A DNA stretch of 64,000 nt, taken from positions 2,951,501 through 3,015,500 of the forward strand of contig NZ_CP062167.1 of assembly GCF_014844055.1 (NCBI RefSeq), written 5' to 3'. The notes under the pieces are model-generated. The model was not told the origin of the DNA and searched no databases. It worked only from the letters and a program-made list of their open reading frames with translations. This DNA is from Aureimonas sp. OT7. GTDB lineage: Bacteria > Pseudomonadota > Alphaproteobacteria > Rhizobiales > Rhizobiaceae. The translations under genes and the position numbers were made by a program. Of this stretch, positions 52,307-61,700 are shown in pieces (the stretch's first letter is position 1; each line of letters begins with the position of its first letter).

Positions 52307-53161
52307 TCAGATCAGGCCATATTGCCGTGCCTTGTTGCGCAGGAACGGCAGCCCTTGCCCCAGAACCTCTTCACGGTCCGGCGCCACAGGGCGCCAGACC
52401 GACAAGGCGCTGGCAATCTGCGGCGGCACGCTGATGAAGCTTTCCATCGCCATGCCGCCCTTGAAGCCGATGGCGGCAAGGGCGGCGAAAACCTCGTCCC
52501 ACTGTATGGTGTCGCAACCGGGCGTGCCGCGGTCGCTCGCCGACAGGTGGATGTATTTCAAATGGTCACGCGCCTTGAGGATGCCGTTGGCAAGCCCCTT
52601 TTCCTCGATATTCATGTGGTAGGTATCGAGATGGATGAAGACGTTGTCCGCGCCGACCTTCTCCACCATGGCTACGGCTTGCTCGGCCGTGTTGAGGATG
52701 TGATTTTCGTAGCGGTTCACCGCCTCCAGCCCATACTCCATGCCGAGGCTGGCAGCATAAGCGGCGGCATCGCGCACCACGCGCGCCGTCGCATCGATCT
52801 CGGCCACGGTGGGCGGAAAGCCCGTGCGTTGGCCGATGCCACCATAGATCACGCCGCTCATTGCCCTGGCGCCGATGGCATGGGAGCGATCCAGCGCGAG
52901 CTTCAGGAAGGCGAGCGCGCCTTCCTGATCGTTCGTCGGCAGCCGATCGAGCGGCATTCCGAGAGAGCAGACACATTCGACATCGTGCTTTTCGAGCAGG
53001 CGCTTCGTATGGTCCGTATCGACGCCCTCCGGATCCAGCATGGTGATTTCCAGAAAGTCGATACCGTGGCGGACCGCCTCGGGTATGGCGTACTCCGCCG
53101 CCTCCCGGTTCCAATCCATCGCCCACATCGCGGTATGCACGCCAAACCCGCTTACGCTCAT
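52307..53161 (-). CDS. D-tagatose/D-allulose 3-epimerase-family protein
   Basis: 284 aa TIM barrel. The four metal and catalytic residues of the Pseudomonas D-tagatose 3-epimerase (Glu152, Asp185, His211, Glu246) align, with a constant offset of six, with Glu146 (GLEAVNRYE), Asp179 (HLDTYHMNIEE), His205 (YIHLSASDRG) and Glu240 (AMESF). This supports ketohexose or ketopentose C3 epimerisation (fructose to allulose, or ribulose to xylulose). It lies tail-to-tail with the SDR gene, 13 bp apart. Confidence 0.85.
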   Translation of the reverse strand: MSVSGFGVHTAMWAMDWNREAAEYAIPEAVRHGIDFLEITMLDPEGVDTDHTKRLLEKHDVECVCSLGMPLDRLPTNDQEGALAFLKLALDRSHAIGARAMSGVIYGGIGQRTGFPPTVAEIDATARVVRDAAAYAASLGMEYGLEAVNRYENHILNTAEQAVAMVEKVGADNVFIHLDTYHMNIEEKGLANGILKARDHLKYIHLSASDRGTPGCDTIQWDEVFAALAAIGFKGGMAMESFISVPPQIASALSVWRPVAPDREEVLGQGLPFLRNKARQYGLI

Positions 53162-53232
53162 TGCCCTGCCCCTCTCCTGTCCCGATCCCGGACATTACAT
53201 CAGCTCGACGAGTGTGGTGGGCAAGTCCCGTA

Positions 53233-53267
53233 TGCGCTTTCCAGTTGCCTCTGCGCTTTCCAGTTGC
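53233..53267. repeat. Short tandem repeat upstream of the epimerase gene
   Basis: The 16-mer TGCGCTTTCCAGTTGC occurs twice with a 19-bp period (53233-53248 and 53252-53267). It lies about 70-105 nt upstream of the epimerase start codon, between it and the end of the acyltransferase pseudogene. Confidence 0.7.
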
Positions 53268-53332
53268 ATCGAAGCGGGACATGATGGTTGGACAGGCTCC
53301 AGACCAGGGCGGCCGCCGGGCCTTGCGAAAAG

Positions 53333-54386
53333 CTACTGCTTGAAAATGAAAATGACGCCGACCGCGCTGTAGGCTGCCACGTAGAGCCAGATCACCGCAG
53401 CAAGACGCCGTGCGTTCGCGCCATCGACATGTTTGCGCAACCGTCCGTAAAGGCTGATATCCAACATACCGAGCGGCACCGATACGGCAAGCGCCGCGCC
53501 GACGCATTCCGCGCAGAGAACCGGCGCGTCGCCTGAAGATTGGCCAGAACAAGAAGCGTTACCGGCACGTGGATGAGATAGAGGGCATAGCTGTAATCCC
53601 CGAGCCGCTCTGCGGCCCAGCCGAAACTGCCGCGCTTCGGCTCCTCTGACGATACGCCATACACCATCACGACAAGGATGACCGCGGCAAGCGAGCCGAC
53701 AATGCGGCCGCAGGCAAGGTCGACCGACATGGTCGTTGCGTCCAGACCCAGGGCGATCACCGCCCAGATCGGTTGCACCCGCCCCTGCCGCAGGATCGTC
53801 GGCATCAGCAATCCCCCGGCAGCAAGAACGCCCGCAGCAGCGTGGGCGACAAGGTACCACCCATCTCATCCGTGTCGAAAATCGAAGCAGCGCCGATCGC
53901 GGCAAGCCATGCGATTGAGAACGGAACAACGAACCTTGCGCCTGTTGCCACCGCCAGCAGAAACAGGATGACGTAGAAGAAGACCTCAAGAACGAGGGTC
54001 CATTCGATATTGAGCTCGAACACGACCCGCGTGCCGACGAGCGCCAACGACATTGCCCGGCCATCGGCATCGAGCTCGCCTGTCCGAATATTCGCGATGA
54101 CGACGAAAACCAAAATGAACAACGGGTGGATGAGCACCAGCCGGTGCGCCAGAAAGAGCGTCGGAGGCGTTTGAGTAGGTCCGCCATCAAAGGCGCCGGA
54201 GATCACAAGGAAAATCGCAACCCCGAGGCGACCGAATTTTCCGTCGAGGATGCCGGCAAACCGGGGATCGTCGAACTTGAAGGCGATGTAATGCTATATA
54301 CGATAGATCGCCACGGCCAGCGCGGCCAGCGCGCGCATCCATTGAATGTTGACGTTTCTATGCTTTGCGCGGCTGATGGTTTGCAC
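53333..54386 (-). pseudogene. Degenerate acyltransferase-3 family gene
   Basis: A GTG at 54386 with AGGAGA upstream opens VQTISRAKHRNVNIQWMRAL, the usual start of acyltransferase-3 membrane proteins (O-acetylation of polysaccharide). An in-frame TAG stands at codon 31 (54294-54296). The same frame continues with membrane segments to about 53805. The rest is split over two further frames: one (53392-53811) contains the conserved LGDYSYALYLIHVPV block, and the end is in a frame closing at 53333. At least one nonsense and two frameshift lesions, so no full-length protein. Confidence 0.8.
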
Positions 54387-54436
54387 GTCGTCTCTCCTGC
54401 TCGGTGAGACGATAGAGTGAACTTATCATCAGTGGT

Positions 54437-55852
54437 TTAAGATACTTGGCGCTGGGCCGCAGAAATTCCCCACGCCAAAAGCGCGGATGCGCGAGCCGCA
54501 TCCGTTGCTTCGACATAGCAGCGCAACTCCGGAGCGTTGCCGGATGCGCGGAAATGCACCACGGAACCGTCAGCCAGAACGAAGCGGACACCGTCTATCG
54601 CATCGATACCGATGGTTCCGCCCTGTTCGGCAAACAGCGCCGCCGCGAAGGCTTCGTCCGCACCTAGGCGTGTGAGGAAGGCTGCGCTTTTTTCCGGGGC
54701 CACATTTTCCAGCCTGTCCGCCAGGGCATGGCCAGGCGAAAGGGCGTCCACGGCGTGCCGAAGCGATCCGCCTTTAGCCCGCGCCTCTGCCAATGCGGCG
54801 ATGATCGGCAGGACTGCGTCCCGCGTCGGAAGCGCGGGCAAGGTCTGCCCGGCACGGGTAAGATCGCTCCCCAGCAGCACGCCGCCATTTGCCTCAAAAC
54901 CGAGTACGTGCGGCAGATTGTCTGCGCGGAGCTGTTCCATGCCCTCGATCACGTAAGGGGACCCGACACGCGTCCTCAGCACCCGCTGCGCAACGCCCGA
55001 CCGTTCGACGGCGGTGCTGGAGGTGACCGGCGTCACGATGGCGTCGATGTCGAGATGCATGGCGGTCATCAGGCCGAGCAGATCGCCGCGAACGAAGTTT
55101 CCGTGTCCGTCGGCGACCAGCGGTCGATCACCGTCGCCGTCAGTGGATACAATCGCGTCGAACCGGCCTTCTTGCGCCCAACCTTGGACAAGCATGATAT
55201 CGCGCGGATGGTGCGCTTCCGTATCGATCGGAATGAAGTGCTCCGACCGCCCAAGCGAAACGACCTTTGCGCCGAGAGCCCCGATCAGCTCGACAAGAGT
55301 ATCGCGACCGACGGCGCTCTGCTGATAGATGCCGACCCGCAGCCCGGCCAACGCGCCCGTGCCGAAGAACGCGCGGTATCGATCCAGATAGGCTTGCACC
55401 ACGTCCACGGTCGCAAACTCGCACTTCGCCGGCTCTACGAACGGGCCGGCGTCGGTGTAGGCGGAGCGTATGGCCGCCTCGTGCGCCTTCGTGATCTCTC
55501 CCGACGGGAGATAGAATTTCAGTCCGTTGCGATCTTCGGGAATGTGGCTTCCCGTCACCATGATCGCCGGGCACCCGCGCGCCATGGCAGCCATGGCGAG
55601 CGCCGGGGTCGGAAGGGTTCCGGCATCCAGCGGCCGCCAACCGGCAGCACATGCCCCGACCGCGCAGTCGCCCGCGATGGCGGGGCTGCTATCGCGAAGA
55701 TCCCGTCCGATCAGAACTTCCCCGGCCGGCCTGGTGTCGACGATGCTCAGGAAGGCCGACGTCCATCGGCGCGCGGCAACACCCTGAATATCCACGACCA
55801 GTCCGCGCAGCCCGCTTGTCCCGAATTTGAGATCGCTTGCAGCCATGGCCAT
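54437..55852 (-). CDS. manB: Phosphomannomutase (phosphohexomutase family)
   Basis: 471 aa. The four family blocks are present: phosphoserine loop TGSHIPEDRNGLK with Ser102, metal loop STDGDGDRP, sugar-specificity loop GFEANGGVLLG, and phosphate-binding loop RASGNAPELRCYVE. It interconverts mannose 6-phosphate and mannose 1-phosphate (or the glucose forms). It overlaps the manC stop by one base and works with it to make GDP-mannose for surface polysaccharides. Confidence 0.9.
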   Translation of the reverse strand: MAMAASDLKFGTSGLRGLVVDIQGVAARRWTSAFLSIVDTRPAGEVLIGRDLRDSSPAIAGDCAVGACAAGWRPLDAGTLPTPALAMAAMARGCPAIMVTGSHIPEDRNGLKFYLPSGEITKAHEAAIRSAYTDAGPFVEPAKCEFATVDVVQAYLDRYRAFFGTGALAGLRVGIYQQSAVGRDTLVELIGALGAKVVSLGRSEHFIPIDTEAHHPRDIMLVQGWAQEGRFDAIVSTDGDGDRPLVADGHGNFVRGDLLGLMTAMHLDIDAIVTPVTSSTAVERSGVAQRVLRTRVGSPYVIEGMEQLRADNLPHVLGFEANGGVLLGSDLTRAGQTLPALPTRDAVLPIIAALAEARAKGGSLRHAVDALSPGHALADRLENVAPEKSAAFLTRLGADEAFAAALFAEQGGTIGIDAIDGVRFVLADGSVVHFRASGNAPELRCYVEATDAARASALLAWGISAAQRQVS

Positions 55853-57285
55853 CAGGTCCGTGCGTACACGTCGTCGAGCCGCACGATGTCATCCTCGCCG
55901 GTATAGCTGCCAACCTGGACCTCAATGATGCGAAGATCGATCTTGCCCGGATTGCGAAGCCGGTGCACGCAGCCGATCGGCAGATAGGCGGCCTCGTTTT
56001 CATGATAGTAGCGGACGGTATCGTCGATGGTGACCTCGGCCGTCCCACGCACGACGATCCAGTGCTCGGCGCGATGGTAGTGGCGCTGCAGAGATAGCGT
56101 CCCGCCCGCCTTTACGCAGATATGCTTGACCTGGAACCGGTCGCCGATGTCGATGCGCTGGTACCACCCCCAGGGGCGGTGAATCCGCAGGTGGTCCGTC
56201 GCCTCGCCGAAACCCTCGCTACGTAACTGGGTGACAAGGTCCTTGACCTTGGAAGCCTGGTCCTTGGAAGCGACAAGCACCGCATCGGGCGTCGTCACCA
56301 CCACCACACCGTCGAGCCCAACGACCGTCGTCAGATGGCCATCCGACATCACCAGGCTGTTCGTTACGCCGATCGTGGAAACAGGGCCTTCGATGACGTT
56401 GCCTGCATCATCGTGCTTCTTGACGTCGTAGACGGAGTCCCAGGCGCCGATATCGGACCAGCCGAAGCTCGCCTTCACCACGCCGGCACGATCGGTCTTT
56501 TCCATGATCGCATAATCGATGGAAATCTTCGGCGACTTGGCAAAGCTTTCGGCGTCCAGACGCAGAAAGTCGAGATCGCGCTTGCCCCCCGCGACGGCGG
56601 CGGACGCAGCCTTGATTATTTCCGGGCAACGCTGCTCCATTTCCGCGATCATCGCATCCGACCGGAACAGAAAGTTTCCGCTGTTCCAAAGGAGACCGTC
56701 CGAAACGTAGCGCGCCGCCGTCTCGGCGTCGGGCTTTTCGACGAAGCGATCGACGACGAAGCTTCTGTCAGAGGCAAGGGCGGTGCCGGCCGCGATATAC
56801 CCATAACCCGAAGCCGGGAACGTCGGCACGATGCCGATCGTCATGATCTTGCCGCCGGCCGCCTGCGAAGCGGCGATCGTGCAATCGTGAACAAAAGCCG
56901 CATCGCCGTCGATGACATGATCGCCGGCGAGGACGAGGCAAAGCGAGCCGGCCTGCCGCGCCTCTACCATGACGGCGGCAACGGCCACTGCGGCGGCGGA
57001 GTCGCGTCGCTCCGGCTCGAGAACGATTTCGCCCTGCACGCCCAGCGAGCGCATCTGCTCTGCCACGACGAACCTGAAGTCGTTGGACGTTATGATGATC
57101 GGCTGATTGAAGTTTGGCCCCGTTATCCGTGTCAGGGTGCCCTGAAAGGTAGAATGGCCGTCATCCATGATCGCGATGAACTGCTTGGGCATCGTTTCAC
57201 GGGAAATCGGCCACAGCCGCGTTCCGGCACCGCCGACCATGATGACGGGAGTGATCTTCGTTTCCAGGCCGCCATCAGGATCCAT
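55852..57285 (-). CDS. manC: Mannose-1-phosphate guanylyltransferase / mannose-6-phosphate isomerase
   Basis: 477 aa from the ATG at 57285 (GGAG 6 nt upstream); an upstream in-frame TTG is less likely. N-terminal nucleotidyltransferase motif VIMVGGAGTRLWPISRETMPKQF and FVEKPDAETA, then a C-terminal cupin isomerase domain of the type II PMI (RPWGWYQRIDIGDRFQVKHI, LSLQRHYHRAEHWIVVRGTAEV). It makes GDP-mannose from mannose 1-phosphate and may also isomerise fructose 6-phosphate. Forms a two-gene operon with manB. Confidence 0.93.
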   Translation of the reverse strand: MDPDGGLETKITPVIMVGGAGTRLWPISRETMPKQFIAIMDDGHSTFQGTLTRITGPNFNQPIIITSNDFRFVVAEQMRSLGVQGEIVLEPERRDSAAAVAVAAVMVEARQAGSLCLVLAGDHVIDGDAAFVHDCTIAASQAAGGKIMTIGIVPTFPASGYGYIAAGTALASDRSFVVDRFVEKPDAETAARYVSDGLLWNSGNFLFRSDAMIAEMEQRCPEIIKAASAAVAGGKRDLDFLRLDAESFAKSPKISIDYAIMEKTDRAGVVKASFGWSDIGAWDSVYDVKKHDDAGNVIEGPVSTIGVTNSLVMSDGHLTTVVGLDGVVVVTTPDAVLVASKDQASKVKDLVTQLRSEGFGEATDHLRIHRPWGWYQRIDIGDRFQVKHICVKAGGTLSLQRHYHRAEHWIVVRGTAEVTIDDTVRYYHENEAAYLPIGCVHRLRNPGKIDLRIIEVQVGSYTGEDDIVRLDDVYART

Positions 57286-57345
57286 CTCATGCTCCAAATG
57301 CCTGTCGCGCAGCGACAAGCGATATCAAGGCTCGGAACCGGGTGA

Positions 57346-58734
57346 TTATGTGCTTTCCGTTCGCAGATCAACTCGGAGTCCAGACCGGCGCGGCAACAGC
57401 TTGCCCGGATTCATGACCCCGTCCGGGTCCAGCGCGGACTTGATCGCGTGCATGGCCTGGATTTCAGCCGGGCTGCGCGAAAAGCCGAGCCAGTCGCGCT
57501 TCAGCGTTCCGATGCCATGCTCTGCCGAAACGGAGCCGCCTTCCCGGCGCACGCGCTCGTAAACCAGATCGTCCAGGGCGTGGGCGGTACCCGCGTCCAT
57601 CGCGTCGCGATGCAGGATCAGGTGCAGGTTGCCGTCACCCATATGGCCAAAGAAAAGGCTCCGTGTGCCGGGGAAGGCATTTTCGATGGCGGCGGCCATG
57701 CCGTCGACGAAGGTCGGCATCGCCTGCAGCTCGACGCTGACGTCGAAGTTCATCAGGCCCGGCAGCGCGTCGTCGAGCCCCGCCGCCTCGCGGACCGCCC
57801 AGAATGCCCGGGCATCGGCACAGGAACGCGCCATCAGCGCGTCCTCGACAAGTCCCTCCTCGAAGGCGGTGGCCAGAAGCGCTTCCAGGGGCTGCTCGGC
57901 CTCTATGAGGACGCAGACAGCCGGCGTAGCGTCGAAGGGGCGCGTCTTCGCCAGCCGGCACCCGATATCGTAATAGGCCGGCCACAAGGCTTCGTACGCG
58001 GATACCGTCACCGCCGAGCGGGCCGCAGCCAGCAGCGCGGTTGCCGCCGTGGCATCCGGCAAGGCGCATAACGCCGTATAGGTTTCCGCGGGTTTCGGCC
58101 ACAGACGGAAGACCGCGCGCGTGACGACGCCGAGCGTCCCCTCCGAGCCGACGAACAGGCTTTTCAGATCATAGCCCGTATTGTCCTTCAACTGGCCACC
58201 CAGATGCGACAGCACCGTGCCGTCGGCCAGCACCACCTCCAGCCCCAGCACGTTGCTCCGCGTGGTGCCGTAGCGAATGACCCGCGGCCCGCCGGCATTG
58301 GTGGCCACAAGGCCGCCGATCTGGCAGGAGCCGCGCGCTCCGTAGTCGATGGGGAATACGAAACCGGCGTCCTCGGCCGCCTCCTGCGCGACGGCCAGAA
58401 CGGTGCCGGCGCGCACGCACATCGTTGCAGCCTGCCGGTCCACGGCCTCCACGCCATGGAAGCGCGCCAGCGACACCGCCACGTCGCCCGGTGACGGATT
58501 GGCGCCGCCGGCAAGGCCCGTCATGCCGCCCTGTGGTACGATGCGAAGCTTATGCCGATGGCAGATCGCCATCGCCCGCGATAGCTGGTCCACACTTGCC
58601 GGCCGCAGAAGCGCGGCGGGCAGATGGTGGCCGGTGCGGCTTTCATCGGTGCGCGACGCCGCCGGGACATCCGGACCGGCCAGGCAGCCGGCCGGCCCCA
58701 GGCAGGTGAGCAGTTCGTCGAGCGCCTCCCGCAT
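57346..58734 (-). CDS. FAD-linked oxidase (GlcD / D-2-hydroxyglutarate or D-lactate dehydrogenase type)
   Basis: 462 aa from the ATG at 58734; a TTG at 58746 would overlap putA by 8 nt. The PCMH FAD domain is marked by PQGGMTGLAGGANPSPGDV and IGGLVATNAGGPRVIRYGTT, and the C-terminal oxidase domain by FGHMGDGNLHLILH and EHGIGTLKRDWL, which hold the conserved His residues. It oxidises a D-2-hydroxy acid (glycolate, lactate or 2-hydroxyglutarate) and passes electrons to the respiratory chain or an electron-transfer protein. Close linkage downstream of putA suggests co-expression with proline catabolism. Confidence 0.87.
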   Translation of the reverse strand: MREALDELLTCLGPAGCLAGPDVPAASRTDESRTGHHLPAALLRPASVDQLSRAMAICHRHKLRIVPQGGMTGLAGGANPSPGDVAVSLARFHGVEAVDRQAATMCVRAGTVLAVAQEAAEDAGFVFPIDYGARGSCQIGGLVATNAGGPRVIRYGTTRSNVLGLEVVLADGTVLSHLGGQLKDNTGYDLKSLFVGSEGTLGVVTRAVFRLWPKPAETYTALCALPDATAATALLAAARSAVTVSAYEALWPAYYDIGCRLAKTRPFDATPAVCVLIEAEQPLEALLATAFEEGLVEDALMARSCADARAFWAVREAAGLDDALPGLMNFDVSVELQAMPTFVDGMAAAIENAFPGTRSLFFGHMGDGNLHLILHRDAMDAGTAHALDDLVYERVRREGGSVSAEHGIGTLKRDWLGFSRSPAEIQAMHAIKSALDPDGVMNPGKLLPRRSGLRVDLRTEST

Positions 58735-58738
58735 ACGG

Positions 58739-61700
58739 TCAGGCAATCGCCATCAGGCTGGCATTGCCGCCGGCGGCTGCCGTGTTGATGCTGGTCGAAC
58801 GCTCCTCGATCAGCCATTCCAGGCGATAGAACCCGCCCTCGGCGATCTGTGCCGAAGTCATCGCCTGCACGAGGGCGATACCGCCGTCCTTTTCGGTCAG
58901 GCGTCGCTGCAAATTGGCGACGCGCTCCGCGCTGCCCTCGACCAGAACGGCGGCGATGTCGGCGGGGATCGCACCGTCCTTCAAAAGCGTGGGCTGCAGA
59001 TCCAACGGCAGGCGGTCGAGTGCGAACCGGTCGAAATCGCGCGCCGGAATCGCAACGGAATTGCCCGTTGCCAGCGCCGCGCCCATCTGCACCGCGAGCC
59101 CCTCTTCCGTCTCCGCCAGAAGCAGCACCCGCCCGCGCGGATGGATTTCATAGACGTTCCGCTCGCCCACAGGGCCCGGCAGTTCGGTCGAATAGCCGAG
59201 AAGCGATTCCTCGGCCTGCGCGCGGACCTTGTCGGCGGCCGCCGCCTGTCCGATCTGGACGAGCCAGTTGGCATAGTCGCTCAGGCGCGCCGGCGCCTTT
59301 CCCCGGAAGACCGGCTCCGGCTGCGCCGCCAGAAGCCGGCGAAGGTAAAGCGGCCCGCCCGCCTTGGGCCCCGTACCGGACAGGCCCCGTCCGCCGAAGG
59401 GCTGCACCCCGACGACCGCCCCGATGACGTTGCGGTTGACATAGACGTTGCCGACCCTGATGCGGCCGAGAACCGTCTCGATGGTCTCGTCGATGCGCGT
59501 ATGCAAACCGAAGGTGAGCCCGTATCCCGTTGCGTTAATCGCCTCGATCAGCGGAGCCAGGTCGGCACGGCGGTAGCGAACGACATGCAGGACGGGCCCG
59601 AACACCTCGCGCTTGACGGCCGCGATATCGTCGATCTCGACGATGGTGGGCGCCACGAAGGTTCCGTGCCCGGTCTCCGGCGGCAGGGTCTGGCGGCTGA
59701 CCGGGTAGCCCTTGTTCCGCATGGCTTCCACATGCGCCTCGATGGTCTTGCGCGCCTCGTCGGTGATGACGGGGCCGATGTCGGACGACAGGCGGTCGGT
59801 GCGCCCGATCGCCAGTTCGTCCAGGGCGCCGCGCAGCATGGCGAGGGTGCGGTCGGCAGCCTCTTCCTGCATGCAGAGAATGCGCAGGGCCGAGCATCGC
59901 TGGCCGGCACTGTCGAAGGCCGAGGCGACGACATCCCCTACGACCTGCTCGGTCAGCGCCGAGGAATCGACGATCATCGCATTCTGGCCGCCCGTCTCGG
60001 CAATCAGAGGCGCGATGCGCCCATCCGGCGTGCGGCGCCCAGCCAGGCTGGCCTCGATCAGCCGGGCGACGTCCGTGGACCCGGTGAACATGACGCCGGA
60101 CACGTCCGGGGCGGCAGTCAGCGCCGCGCCGACATCACCTGCGCCGGGCGTGAAGATCAGGGCATCGTCCGGCACGCCCGCCGAATGCATCAGGCGCACC
60201 GCCTCTGCCGCCACGAGGGGCGTTTCCTCGGCCGGCTTGGCCAGAACGGCATTGCCTGCGGCCAGGGCTGCCGCCACTTGCCCGGTGAAGATGGCCAACG
60301 GAAAGTTCCAAGGGCTGATGCAGGCGATGACGCCCAGGGGCCGGCACGCCGCGTGCGATCCCAGGTCGCGGATCTCGGCGGCGTAATAGCGCAGGAAGTC
60401 CACCGCCTCACGCAGTTCCGCCACGGCGTTGGGCAGGCTCTTGCCCGCCTCCCGCACGGTGATGCCGAGCAGGCGCGCGGTATTCTCCTCGAACAGCTCC
60501 GCCGCACGATCGAGTATGGCGGCGCGCTCGTCGGCCGAGCGGGCCGCCCAGGCGCTTGCGCCGGCGCACGCGCGCTGGACGAGAACTCCGATCCTGCCGG
60601 GATCGACCGTCTCGACGGTGCCGACCACCTCGCGGCGATCCGCCGGGTTGGCAACCGCCTGCAGACTGCCGGTGCCGGCGCCATGCGGCGCACGCGCCGT
60701 CCAGCTTTCCGAGGCGCTGGCCCTCAAGCCGTCACCCAGCGTCGCCAGCACCGTTTCGTCGGCGAGATCCACGCCGCTGGAGTTTATCCGCCGTTCCCCG
60801 TACAGCCGGCCCGGCAGCAGGATGGCCGGGTTGGTGCTGCCGAGCGGTTCGATGGCGAAAGCGGCATCGACGGGGTCGGCCACCAGCTCGTCGACGGGCA
60901 CCGCCTCGTCGGCGATCCGGTTGACGAAGGACGAGTTGGCGCCGTTTTCCAGAAGGCGCCGCACCAGATAGGCCAGAAGCGTTTCGTGCGTGCCGACCGG
61001 CGCGTAGATCCGACAGGGCCGGTCCAGCCGCTCCGGACCGACGACTTCCTCGTAAAGCGCTTCGCCCATTCCGTGCAGGCACTGGAATTCATACTGGCCG
61101 CGAATATAGCTCGCCGGATCGGCCATCATGTAGATGGTGGCCAGCGTCTGCGCATTGTGGGTCGCGAACTGCGGGAAGATCGCATCCGGCGCGGCCAGCA
61201 GCCGCCGGGCGCATGCGATATAGGCGACATCGGTATGCACCTTGCGCGTATACACCGGAAAGTCGGCAAAGCCGTCCACCTGGGCGCGCTTGATCTCCGC
61301 GTCCCAGTACGCGCCCTTGACCAGCCGCACCATGAGACGATGGCCGCTGCGCCGCCCCAGATCCACCAGCCAGTCGATGACGAGGGGGCAGCGCTTGCCA
61401 TAGGCCTGCACGACGAAGCCGATGCCGTCCCAGCCGTCCAAGGCGGGTTCGAAAGCCAGCCTTTCGAGCAGGTCGAGCGAAATCTCGAGCCTGTCGGCCT
61501 CCTCCGCGTCGATGTTGAGGCCGATGTCGTAGCGCCGGCACAGAAGGGCCAGTGCCGCCAGGCGCGGGTACAGCTCCGCCATCACGCGTTCGGCCTTGGC
61601 GCGTGCATAGCGCGGATGCAGGGCCGACAATTTGATGGAGATGCCTGGCCCTTCCTGCACGCCCTTGCCGCCAGAGGCCGCACCGATGGCGTGGATGGCC

